DNA of 64,000 nt from Niallia sp. XMNu-256 (GTDB lineage: Bacteria > Bacillota > Bacilli > Bacillales > Cytobacillaceae), in NCBI RefSeq assembly GCF_036670015.1, contig NZ_CP137636.1, positions 1,156,501-1,220,500 on the forward strand, written 5' to 3'. Both the position numbers and the translations under genes were made by a program. Positions 8,479 through 15,436 of the stretch are shown here, in pieces. How positions within the stretch are numbered: the stretch's first letter is position 1; each line of letters starts with the position of its first letter. The notes under the pieces were generated by a model. The model searched no databases, was not told where the DNA came from, and saw only the letters and a list, made by a program, of their open reading frames with translations.

Positions 8479-8511
8479 CCATCAGTGGGGGATAAAGCCC
8501 CCCACTGATGG
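8479..8511. repeat. Interspersed hairpin repeat, CCATCAGTGGGGG type
   Basis: A near-perfect palindrome, CCATCAGTGGGGG...CCCCCCACTGATGG. The same arms recur at 56351-56419, where 35 nt of other sequence is inserted in the loop. Here it lies at the 3' side of the Sda-like gene and may also terminate its transcript. Confidence 0.7.
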
Positions 8512-8537
8512 AAGTTTCACTTTATATAAGAGCCTCA

Positions 8538-8744
8538 TTATACATTCAGTAATTCTTCTTCACTCATGATCTGGTTACAATAGTCTGGCTTTTTTAATGT
8601 AATTCTTCTTTGATGGGCTACATCGAAAATAAGACCTAATTCATCATACAGACTTTTTGTTAATATCTCATTTTCAATTTTCTTCATAATTTCTGTATAA
8701 AATGCAATTAATAAGTCATCTGGAAGCTTACTATAAAAATTCAT
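8538..8744 (-). CDS. Small protein with weak resemblance to Sda (68 aa)
   Basis: The ATG is preceded by GAGAGGGG at good spacing, which supports a real gene. Residues 6-35 (LPDDLLIAFYTEIMKKIENE) recall the helical hairpin of Sda, the small inhibitor of sporulation kinases, whose core is LSDELLIESY followed by a basic-acidic helix. Sda is about 46 residues, so this protein has a C-terminal extension of some 20 residues. The resemblance is weak and could be chance between short helical proteins. It could equally be another small conserved Bacillus protein of unknown role. Confidence 0.55.
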   Translation of the reverse strand: MNFYSKLPDDLLIAFYTEIMKKIENEILTKSLYDELGLIFDVAHQRRITLKKPDYCNQIMSEEELLNV

Positions 8745-9011
8745 ATAAACCCCTCTCTGAGAATTATATTTGCCGTTATTCCTTTACACCCACTTCTCTA
8801 CTCCCCATATGATATACAAATGATAATAAAAAAACTGTCGATTCATCATGTTTATTAGGTTTTAATGAAAATGTTAAGTAACAGTAATGTAATCGTAATA
8901 TTATGAGATAAGATTAAATACATACTGATTCATCCCTATTAAGGATAACGTAACCAAAAAAGTAAATAATAAAAAGAGAAGAAAATCATAAATGAAAGGT
9001 AGATATTTATA

Positions 9012-9167
9012 ATGAAAAAGGAAACTGAAAAAAAGGATCAGCCCACGATCGCTACTGGCTTGGATGATCAAGAAGAGTTAGAGAAGAATGCAACAAACGA
9101 AGAGGTTCGAAAAGGGGAGTATACACAAGTATATACTCTTTCATATGATGAGGTGGATCCCAGTTAA
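9012..9167 (+). CDS. Small hydrophilic hypothetical protein (51 aa)
   Basis: The frame MKKETEKKDQPTIATGLDD continues for 51 residues and stops just before a strong terminator, which supports it as a gene. The product is highly charged, lacks cysteine and has no membrane segment; its C terminus is rich in Tyr (TQVYTLSYDEVD). The ribosome binding site is modest (GAAAGGTAG, spacing about 9 nt). The composition recalls small hydrophilic proteins of Bacillus such as YozQ-like spore-associated proteins, but I cannot place it in a family. Confidence 0.5.
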   Translation: MKKETEKKDQPTIATGLDDQEELEKNATNEEVRKGEYTQVYTLSYDEVDPS

Positions 9168-9182
9168 GCGAGGTTCCGTTTT

Positions 9183-9216
9183 AAAAAAGAGATTGGATAG
9201 ACCAATCTCTTTTTTC
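9183..9216. terminator. Bidirectional rho-independent terminator
   Basis: AAAGAGATTGG-ATAG-ACCAATCTCTTTTTT, between convergent genes. A-run and T-run flank the stem, so it can serve both fabI and the small upstream gene. Confidence 0.88.
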
Positions 9217-9230
9217 AAAGAATAAAAATG

Positions 9231-10010
9231 TTATCCTACGATATTGTAACCAGAGTCCACGTAAATCACTTCTCCAGTGACACCACGTGCAAGGTTACTC
9301 AATATCGCTAATGTCATGTCGCCAACATCATCTTGAGTGACATTTCGCTGTAATGGGGCCTTTTCTTCAATTGTTCTTAAAATATCATTAAATCCAGAAA
9401 CCCCTTTTGCAGCAAGTGTCCGAATCGGACCAGCTGAAATGGCATTCACACGAATATTATTTTTACCTAAATCAAGAGCTAAGTACCTTACACTCGCCTC
9501 TAGTGCAGCTTTGGCAACCCCCATCACTCGATACGTTTCAATCGCTCGTTCTGCGCCTAAGTAACTCATCGTAACGATTGAGCCGCCTTCTGTCATAAAT
9601 GGTGATGCTTCTCTTGCTACAGCAACTAGGGAATAGGCACTTGTATCATGGGCAAATGAAAATCCTTCACGTGATGTTTGAAGAAATGGATTTTTTAAAT
9701 CTTCCGCATGAGCAAAGGCAACGGAATGTACAATCCCATGAATAACATCGAACTTTTCACCGATTGCTGTAAAAGCTTGTTTAATACTTTCATCATTATT
9801 AACGTCACATTGGAAAATATTTTCAGTCGAAAGGTTATCTCCTTCTAAAAGCTTAGTCAATTTTCCTAAAGAGCGCTCTAAACGGTATGTATAAATGACA
9901 TTAGCTCCAGCTTTATAAAGAGATTTAGCCACTCCCCATGCGAGGCTTCTCTCGTTTGCTACCCCCATGACGACAATATTTTTTCCTTTTAATTTTAATA
10001 AATCTTCCAT
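9231..10010 (-). CDS. fabI: Enoyl-[acyl-carrier-protein] reductase FabI
   Basis: FabI catalyses the last, NAD(P)H-dependent reduction in each round of type II fatty acid elongation in the cytosol. The 259 residues match the usual length. The Rossmann start reads GKNIVVMGVANERSLAWGVAK, split here as positions 9-29, and the FabI catalytic pair is visible as Tyr160 and Lys167 with the usual Y-x6-K spacing, plus Tyr150 in SYLGAE. It is transcribed alone and divergently from the oligoendopeptidase gene. It would be the target of triclosan-type inhibitors. Confidence 0.96.
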   Translation of the reverse strand: MEDLLKLKGKNIVVMGVANERSLAWGVAKSLYKAGANVIYTYRLERSLGKLTKLLEGDNLSTENIFQCDVNNDESIKQAFTAIGEKFDVIHGIVHSVAFAHAEDLKNPFLQTSREGFSFAHDTSAYSLVAVAREASPFMTEGGSIVTMSYLGAERAIETYRVMGVAKAALEASVRYLALDLGKNNIRVNAISAGPIRTLAAKGVSGFNDILRTIEEKAPLQRNVTQDDVGDMTLAILSNLARGVTGEVIYVDSGYNIVG

Positions 10011-10167
10011 TTCGTCCTCCCAAAAATCTTTTTTACTAATACTATCATATATTATAACATTCTATTTGGAAATCCTACTTTCCTCTAACAACAAGCGGGC
10101 TAAATTTTCACTTTTAAGGGCTAAAAAGGTAATATAGAAAATAGAATAGGAGAAGGAGTGAGCGATA

Positions 10168-11976
10168 GTGAAATATAATGATACGTGGGATTTAGATATG
10201 ATTTTTCCCGGCGGCACGAAGTCACCACAATTACAAGCTAAATTACATATGATAAAAGAAGAAATCGAGCAATTTCAGAACGTTATTAAAAATTGGAATG
10301 CAGTTGAATCTCAGTCGGCTAAGGCCTTAAATGATATTTTAATTAAACAAGATAGCATTGAGAATGGGATCGGGCAGTGTCGAACATTTGTGCAAATGTG
10401 GCATGATGCTTACATGGATGACGAATATGCGAGTGTTGTTATGGGGCAAGTAATGGATTTATCAAGTGAATTAGAAAATCTATCGACCATATTTACAAAA
10501 AAGCTCGTTTCCATTTCGGAAGAGGGATGGAAAAGCCTCTTGGAGGATTCAGAACTAAAGGAAGTATCATTTGCCTTAAATGAAATGCGTGATCAAGGGA
10601 ATCGCTTGTTATCAGAGGCAGAAGAAAAGATTATTACTGATTTAAATAAGGACGGGCTAGCAGGCTGGAGTCAATTGTATGATACAACTGTTTCAGTTAT
10701 GACGATTCCATTTACCGATAAAGAAGGGAAGACGACCCATTATTCAGTTGGTCAGGCCATGAATCGTATGTACTCTGATTCAGATCCATGGGTCCGAAAA
10801 CAACTTTTTGAAAAATGGGAGGAGGCGTGGACGAAATTTGCTCCTATTTTTGCGGATACATTAAATCACTTAGATGGATATCGGATTACGCTGCAAAAAG
10901 CCCATGGCCGTGAAGATTTTATGGAAGAACCGTTAGAGTATAATCGTATGTCGCAAGAAACGCTTGATGCGATGTGGTCAGCTGTTTCTAAACGTAAACA
11001 GCCGTTTATTGATTTTTTAAATCAAAAAGCGAAAATTTTAGGAATGGAAAAGTTAGGATGGCAAGATGTTGATGCTCCTGTTACATTTGGGGATGCAAAG
11101 CCGCCTCAATATACGTATGATGAGGCTTGTGACTTTGTTATTGACCATTTTTCCAGTTTTGGGTCTAAACTAGCTTCTTTCGCTAAACATGTTTTGGAGA
11201 ATCGCTGGGTTGAAGCAGAGGACCGCGCAAACAAACGGCCAGGTGGGTATTGTGAGGAACTTCCAGAGTTCAAAGAGTCACGAATTTTTATGACGTTTTC
11301 AGGTTCTTCTTCAGATGTTGGAACACTGGCACATGAATTAGGGCATGCGTATCATAGTTATGTGATGAGGGATTTACCGGCGCTTAATCGTCAGTATGCA
11401 ATGAATGTAGCCGAAACAGCCAGCACATTTGCTGAAAATATTATTGGGAATGCAACTGTAACGAATGCGAAAACAAAAGAGGAAAAGGTAACTTTATTAA
11501 ATGCAAAAATGGAAAATGCAACAGCGATGTTTTTAAATATCCATGCACGGTATCTATTTGAGAAAGCGTTTTATGAAGAGCGGTCGAAAGGAATTGTTTC
11601 CGAGCAGAGAATCAGTGAATTAATGCTTCAGGCTCAGAAGGAGGCTTATGGTGAATCGTTATCAAGCTATCACCCGCACTTCTGGTGCAGCAAACTGCAT
11701 TTTTTCATTGATGACGTGCCATTTTATAATTTTCCATACACATTTGGTTACTTATTCAGTTTGAGCATTTATGCCGAATATTTAAAGGAGCCGACTGGTT
11801 TCGAAGATAAATATATTTCTTTACTTCGAGATACAGGATCCATGTTAGTCGAAGAGTTGGCAAACAAACATTTAGGTGTGGATATAACAAAGCCAGCCTT
11901 TTGGGAAGCTGGGATTAAATTAATGGAAAAGGATGCTGAAGAATTTATTGAATTAACCAATGACATGTTGAAATAG
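10168..11976 (+). CDS. M3 family oligoendopeptidase (PepF-like)
   Basis: This 602-residue zinc metallopeptidase of family M3 degrades short peptides in the cytoplasm. The catalytic HELGH lies at residues 389-393 and the third zinc ligand is Glu416 in AETAST. The N-terminal 200 residues form the helical M3 lobe. There is no signal peptide. The GTG start was chosen because AGGAGAAGGAG lies 9-10 nt upstream. A terminator follows 14 nt after the stop, so it is a single-gene unit. Confidence 0.93.
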   Translation: MKYNDTWDLDMIFPGGTKSPQLQAKLHMIKEEIEQFQNVIKNWNAVESQSAKALNDILIKQDSIENGIGQCRTFVQMWHDAYMDDEYASVVMGQVMDLSSELENLSTIFTKKLVSISEEGWKSLLEDSELKEVSFALNEMRDQGNRLLSEAEEKIITDLNKDGLAGWSQLYDTTVSVMTIPFTDKEGKTTHYSVGQAMNRMYSDSDPWVRKQLFEKWEEAWTKFAPIFADTLNHLDGYRITLQKAHGREDFMEEPLEYNRMSQETLDAMWSAVSKRKQPFIDFLNQKAKILGMEKLGWQDVDAPVTFGDAKPPQYTYDEACDFVIDHFSSFGSKLASFAKHVLENRWVEAEDRANKRPGGYCEELPEFKESRIFMTFSGSSSDVGTLAHELGHAYHSYVMRDLPALNRQYAMNVAETASTFAENIIGNATVTNAKTKEEKVTLLNAKMENATAMFLNIHARYLFEKAFYEERSKGIVSEQRISELMLQAQKEAYGESLSSYHPHFWCSKLHFFIDDVPFYNFPYTFGYLFSLSIYAEYLKEPTGFEDKYISLLRDTGSMLVEELANKHLGVDITKPAFWEAGIKLMEKDAEEFIELTNDMLK

Positions 11977-11989
11977 CTCATAATTTGAT

Positions 11990-12027
11990 GATGGTTCATG
12001 GAATAGTATGTGAACCATCTTTTTTTG
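11990..12027 (+). terminator. Rho-independent terminator
   Basis: GATGGTTCA and TGAACCATC arms with a 12-nt loop, then eight T. It ends the oligoendopeptidase transcript. Confidence 0.9.
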
Positions 12028-12101
12028 GGTGCTTATAGCCTATTGTTGAAACTATTTATTCTAATTTTAAAAAATTCTAATAAAATACATAAATTCGACA
12101 G

Positions 12102-12115
12102 TAAAAGCGCTTACA
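12102..12115. promoter_or_regulatory. cre-like CcpA site
   Basis: TAAAAGCGCTTACA matches 13 of 14 positions of the cre consensus TGWNANCGNTNWCA. It lies 44 nt before the start of the next gene, so carbon catabolite control of that gene is possible. Confidence 0.5.
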
Positions 12116-12158
12116 AAACGGGTATGATAGAGTTAAATAGATTTGGGGGTGCTTTTAA

Positions 12159-12419
12159 ATGTATAAATTAGAAATTTATAATGCTCTTACCAATGAACTT
12201 TTTCGCACAAAATATTTTAAGAAACCTGATTTAATTATGAGTTTAATTCAATCCGCACAAAAAGGACAAACATGCTACCTTTTTGATGAAGAAGGTCGGA
12301 CATACACTGGAAATTATGTAACACATGCAACTTATCCAGAAACATCGGATTCGCGGGTGTATAAAATGTTTTTTCAAATAAACTTTTCAGAGATTCAAGC
12401 TCGATTAGTAGCTAATTAA
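12159..12419 (+). CDS. Hypothetical protein (86 aa)
   Basis: I do not recognise this protein. It is a soluble 86-residue polypeptide with alternating strands (MYKLEIYNALTNELFRTKYF, CYLFDEEGRTYTGNYV) and no signal peptide. The start is supported by GGGGGTG at 8 nt. It has its own terminator downstream and a cre-like site upstream, so it is a single-gene unit that may be catabolite-controlled. The beta-rich pattern with a repeated F/Y-x-T motif suggests a small beta-barrel or sheet protein, but this is only a visual impression. Confidence 0.65.
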   Translation: MYKLEIYNALTNELFRTKYFKKPDLIMSLIQSAQKGQTCYLFDEEGRTYTGNYVTHATYPETSDSRVYKMFFQINFSEIQARLVAN

Positions 12420-12432
12420 TCTAAGTAAGAAA

Positions 12433-12477
12433 GCGGTTGGTTCGACCCGTTAGGTATTGGACCAACCGTATTTTTAA
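12433..12477 (+). terminator. Rho-independent terminator
   Basis: CGGTTGGTTC pairs with GGACCAACCG around a loop of about 15 nt, followed by TATTTTTAAT. Confidence 0.85.
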
Positions 12478-12605
12478 TAAAACATACTTGACTTATAGGA
12501 ATTATGAGTTTAAAATAAAGACAACTAGATTAGGAAAACTTATTGATTCCAAACATGAGAACTTACGTTAAAATACAAACTTACTTTTGATAAGGGGTGT
12601 TTTGA

Positions 12606-12788
12606 ATGAGAAATAGCATGGAACAAAGACGCCAAAAGTTAATTAATAAATTAGTAGCCTTAAATGTCTATAAAGAAGAAGATGCAAGGTTAATTCAATC
12701 TTCGTTTTCAAAATTACAATATGAATATCAACAATTTAAAGCACAATATCATCCACATGGTGAAGTGGGATCCATTCATTGGACATAA
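12606..12788 (+). CDS. Fur-regulated basic protein FbpA-like
   Basis: This 60-residue basic protein contains RRQKLINKLVALNVYKEED, the core of the FbpA family (RR-x-LI-x-KLI-x-x-G/N-x-YK), followed by a helix LQYEYQQFKAQYHPHG. In B. subtilis FbpA, FbpB and FbpC act with the small RNA FsrA in the iron-sparing response. The start follows AAGGGGTGTTTTG. A close relative lies about 200 nt downstream. No clear Fur box is visible in the 150 nt upstream, so iron control is assumed from the family only. Confidence 0.7.
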   Translation: MRNSMEQRRQKLINKLVALNVYKEEDARLIQSSFSKLQYEYQQFKAQYHPHGEVGSIHWT

Positions 12789-12854
12789 GTATTGATCGAT
12801 CAAAAAAATTTTCCCTAAGTCCTAAAAGATAGAAATGGACTATTTTTTTAATTA

Positions 12855-12881
12855 TAATTCATACTTAACTAATATGAATTA
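12855..12881. promoter_or_regulatory. Perfect inverted repeat, possible operator
   Basis: TAATTCATA and TATGAATTA are perfect 9-bp arms with a 9-nt spacer, lying between the two FbpA-like genes. It does not fit the 7-1-7 Fur pattern. Confidence 0.4.
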
Positions 12882-12899
12882 GAGGGATTGCTCGCTAGT

Positions 12900-12962
12900 C
12901 CAACTTTAAGGCTCTCTATATCAGGATGAAATTTTAATCCTGAATGGGGAGCTTTTTGTTGG
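12900..12962 (+). terminator. Long leader hairpin before the second FbpA-like gene
   Basis: Nested arms CCAAC/GTTGG, AAGGCTC/GGAGCTT and TCAGGAT/ATCCTGA form a stem-loop of about 63 nt with a short T-run inside the right arm, ending 29 nt before the GTG start. It could be a terminator of an upstream transcript or an attenuator controlling the gene. Confidence 0.45.
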
Positions 12963-12991
12963 ATCGAGTGGTTTATAAAGGAGAAATGGTA

Positions 12992-13174
12992 GTGGACAGG
13001 AACGACCTTGAAAAGACAGAAAAGAAAAAAGGGGAGCTTATTGAAAAGTTAATTAGCCGTGGAGTGTATAAAATAGACCGAATTCATTTGTTTGAATTAA
13101 ATTTAACAGAGTTAGAGAAACTATATCAAAAGGTTTGCATGGGACATGAATGCTGGAATATAGCTAAAGACTAA
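12992..13174 (+). CDS. Fur-regulated basic protein FbpA-like, second copy
   Basis: The 60 residues contain KKKGELIEKLISRGVYKID and LFELNLTELEKLYQKV, the classic FbpA signature, more typical than in the upstream copy. The GTG start was chosen because AAAGGAG lies 8 nt upstream of it; two earlier in-frame ATGs leave no room for a ribosome binding site. The C terminus carries CMGHECWN, with two cysteines and a histidine four to seven residues apart, which could bind metal. It follows a long leader hairpin. Confidence 0.75.
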   Translation: MDRNDLEKTEKKKGELIEKLISRGVYKIDRIHLFELNLTELEKLYQKVCMGHECWNIAKD

Positions 13175-13295
13175 AAATCTTAATGAGAATATATTTTGGT
13201 GATAGTTCCTTTCCTGTCAAATGCATGAATCCCTTTATTTATGGTAATAAAATAATAATGAATCAAACAGTAACCTAAAAGGAGAGGATTAAATA

Positions 13296-13562
13296 TTGAA
13301 TAAGATTGAAGTTGGCGAAGTCTTTACCATTAATGATGAAGAGGGTCAAGAACAAGAGGTTGAAGTATTAGCAGTTGTATCCATCGAAGAAAATGATTAT
13401 GTAGCAGTGGCTTTTGCGGAAGATGTAAAAGAAGATACAGAAGACGACATTGATATCTTCTTTTTAAAAGTCGATCAAGACGGGGACTTTGAAGCCATTG
13501 AAAGTGATGAGGAATTTGATAGAGTTTCCGCAGTGTTTGATGACATGATGGAAGATGATTAA
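13296..13562 (+). CDS. DUF1292 domain protein (YrzB-like)
   Basis: This very acidic 88-residue protein has the DUF1292 pattern: a short strand FTINDEEGQEQEVEVLAVV, then YVAVAF and DIDIFFLKVDQDG, and an acidic C terminus. Its function is unknown in all members I can recall. Translation starts at TTG, supported by AAAGGAGAGG 8 nt upstream. It has its own terminator. In B. subtilis, yrzB lies near yrrK, but no such neighbours exist here, so this is a separate paralogue. Confidence 0.8.
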   Translation: MNKIEVGEVFTINDEEGQEQEVEVLAVVSIEENDYVAVAFAEDVKEDTEDDIDIFFLKVDQDGDFEAIESDEEFDRVSAVFDDMMEDD

Positions 13563-13586
13563 CTTACTTATTTTGCCGAATAGATT

Positions 13587-13619
13587 AGAGACGCTTTCTT
13601 TAGGAACAGCGTCTTTTTA
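13587..13619 (+). terminator. Rho-independent terminator
   Basis: GACGCT and AGCGTC arms, 12-nt loop, then TTTTTAT. It ends the DUF1292 transcript. Confidence 0.8.
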
Positions 13620-13651
13620 TATTTTAAAAACATGTCTATGCACCTTAATTC

Positions 13652-13706
13652 TTGACAAGTGACACGGTGTCATATATTATAGAAATTACCAGGTGACATT
13701 GTGTCG
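13652..13706 (+). promoter_or_regulatory. Promoter with two TetR-type operators
   Basis: TTGACA and TATTAT are spaced by exactly 17 nt. The palindrome TGACACGGTGTCA fills the spacer, and a second copy, TGACATTGTGTCG, starts 14 nt after the -10. Both lie just before the TetR gene, an arrangement expected for strong autorepression. Confidence 0.8.
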
Positions 13707-13732
13707 CTTTAGTGTAACTTGGAGGAAGTTAA

Positions 13733-14365
13733 ATGCCCAAACAAACGTTTTTTAACCTGCCTGATGTAAAGAGGCAGAATTTGATTGAAGCTGCTAAAAA
13801 GGAGTTTTCGCAAGTTCCATTAATGAAAGCGTCAGTAGCCCATATTATTAAGATGGCTGGAATTCCGAGAGGTAGTTTTTATCAGTATTTTGAAAACTTA
13901 GAGGATCTATATAGCTATTTACTTGAACAGGAGACCAAAAAGAGAAAGGAAGACTTCATCTCCTTATTGAGAACAAAAAATGGTGATCTCATTGAAACGG
14001 TAACGGTAATGTACCATCATTTTCTCGTTGAAATGCCAGATGAAGAAGAGCGAACATTTCTAAAAAATGCTCTGCTTAATGTCACAAATCGGGATGGATT
14101 TTCTCTTACAGATGTGTTTGATATGGAACAAGGGAAAGAACATGAAAAAGAAGTCCTGAAATTAATTGATCGTGATCGTTTGAATATTAAGGATGATCGA
14201 GAATTACTTCATATTTTACAAATTATTTCAGCCGTACTGTTTCGCAATTTTATCGAAAAACTATTAAAAGGGCTTTCTGACAAAGAGGCAATTGATAACT
14301 TTACAATTGAGATGAATATATTAAAACGCGGTATTTACATAAGTGAAACAGAAAACCACAAATAA
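13733..14365 (+). CDS. TetR/AcrR family regulator
   Basis: The 210-residue protein has a TetR helix-turn-helix in residues 10-55, with MAGIPRGSFYQYFENLEDLYSYL as the recognition helix region cited in part. The C-terminal ligand domain is unlike any I can name. Two near-identical 13-bp palindromes in its own promoter imply autorepression. The Spx-like gene follows after 53 nt without a terminator between, so the two probably form one operon and the Spx-like protein would be induced with the regulator. The start follows TTGGAGGAAGTTAA. Confidence 0.88.
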   Translation: MPKQTFFNLPDVKRQNLIEAAKKEFSQVPLMKASVAHIIKMAGIPRGSFYQYFENLEDLYSYLLEQETKKRKEDFISLLRTKNGDLIETVTVMYHHFLVEMPDEEERTFLKNALLNVTNRDGFSLTDVFDMEQGKEHEKEVLKLIDRDRLNIKDDRELLHILQIISAVLFRNFIEKLLKGLSDKEAIDNFTIEMNILKRGIYISETENHK

Positions 14366-14418
14366 CAAAAAATGATCCAACTAGGATGGAAAAATATAAA
14401 TTCAAAGGAGAATGATAG

Positions 14419-14832
14419 ATGACAGCAACAATAATGACAGGATCTTCTTGTTTATCAACAAAGAAGGCGAAACAATGGTTTGATAAACATAAATTTCCCT
14501 ATAACGAACGAAATATTGTAAAAGAACCGATTACATTAAGTGAATTATTAAATATTCTTCAAATGACCGAAAATGGTACGGATGAAATCCTATCAAAACG
14601 ATCAAAAGTATATAAAGAATTACAAGTGAATTTGGATGAACTTCCTTTAACAGAGTTGCTTGAATTATTTCAACAAAATCCCGGACTGATTAAAACTCCT
14701 ATTATTATGGATGAAAAAAGACTTCAAATTGGTTATCACGAGGATGAAATTCGCCAGTTTATCCCAAGAAAAGAACGGAAAAACCAGTGGTTAAAATGGC
14801 GCTTAAATAACTTTAGTTTTGTTGAAGGTTAA
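14419..14832 (+). CDS. Spx/ArsC family regulator lacking the second redox cysteine
   Basis: The 137 residues align along their whole length with Spx, the RNA-polymerase-binding regulator of thiol stress: TKKAKQWFDKHKFPYNERNI, ILQMTENGTDEILSKRSKVY, and PIIMDEKRLQIGYHEDEIRQF. Spx normally has a redox pair CxxC at the N terminus. Here the motif is Cys11-Leu-Ser-Thr14, so no intramolecular disulfide can form. The position equivalent to Arg92 in Spx is replaced (IKTPII instead of LRRPII). It probably still binds the alpha C-terminal domain of RNA polymerase, but it is controlled by expression rather than redox state. It lies in an operon with a TetR repressor. Confidence 0.85.
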   Translation: MTATIMTGSSCLSTKKAKQWFDKHKFPYNERNIVKEPITLSELLNILQMTENGTDEILSKRSKVYKELQVNLDELPLTELLELFQQNPGLIKTPIIMDEKRLQIGYHEDEIRQFIPRKERKNQWLKWRLNNFSFVEG

Positions 14833-14842
14833 AAAAATTTTT

Positions 14843-14880
14843 AAAAAATCATCTCTTAAAAATTAGGAGATGATTTTTTT
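14843..14880. terminator. Bidirectional rho-independent terminator
   Basis: AAAAAATCATCTC pairs with GAGATGATTTTTTT around a 12-nt loop, between convergent genes. Confidence 0.9.
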
Positions 14881-14883
14881 GCT

Positions 14884-15195
14884 TTATTTTTTAACGACTT
14901 TCAGATCATATCTTTTTACTTCCTGACTAACAATGTAATCTGGTTTCGGTTTTCCAAGATTTGCTTTGTGGCCTGCGATATGGGCATCGCTTTTTTCCCA
15001 TTGTTTCCAGTGTTCTTCTGATTCCCAACGAACGATGACAACGATTTCCTTTTCACCTTTACGAGTTTTTTCTTCTATCACTGAAAGATCAATAAAGCCC
15101 TCTTGTTTCTCTAGTAAACCTTCCTTTTGGAATCTTGCCAGAATCTGCTCTTCACTTCCCGCTTTGATCACCATTTTACGTAAGATTACTAACAT
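14884..15195 (-). CDS. Heme-degrading monooxygenase-like ABM domain protein
   Basis: The 103-residue antibiotic-biosynthesis-monooxygenase fold protein resembles HmoA/IsdG-type heme oxygenases of Bacillus: a strand with VILRKMVIKAGSEEQ, an IVVIVRWESEEHWKQWEKSD motif, and AHIAGH near residues 72-77. These enzymes open heme to release iron in the cytosol. A perfect 7-1-7 Fur box lies 51 nt upstream, which strongly supports a role in iron acquisition. The His in the helix after WEKSD is a candidate heme ligand. Confidence 0.8.
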   Translation of the reverse strand: MLVILRKMVIKAGSEEQILARFQKEGLLEKQEGFIDLSVIEEKTRKGEKEIVVIVRWESEEHWKQWEKSDAHIAGHKANLGKPKPDYIVSQEVKRYDLKVVKK

Positions 15196-15245
15196 TCGTT
15201 TCTCTCCATCCCTGATAGTTTTGTTTCCATTATCATTAGTTTAAT

Positions 15246-15260
15246 TGATAATAATTATCA
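15246..15260. promoter_or_regulatory. Perfect Fur box
   Basis: TGATAATAATTATCA is an exact 7-1-7 palindrome matching the Bacillus Fur consensus. A second ATTATCATTAG half site lies on its gene-proximal side. It controls the divergent heme-monooxygenase-like gene. Confidence 0.85.
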
Positions 15261-15436
15261 ATGTCAATTAAAATGAATGAATTGCAAGAGTAGTGAATTA
15301 TTTATTTACAGTGAAATGGTTGATTTTAAAAAATACAATAAAAAGTTGTCATGGATACTCTAGACGATCCGTACATGTAAGACAGGCAATACAGCATATA
15401 CATGAATGAACTTAATCATGGGGAGTGGGTATATCG

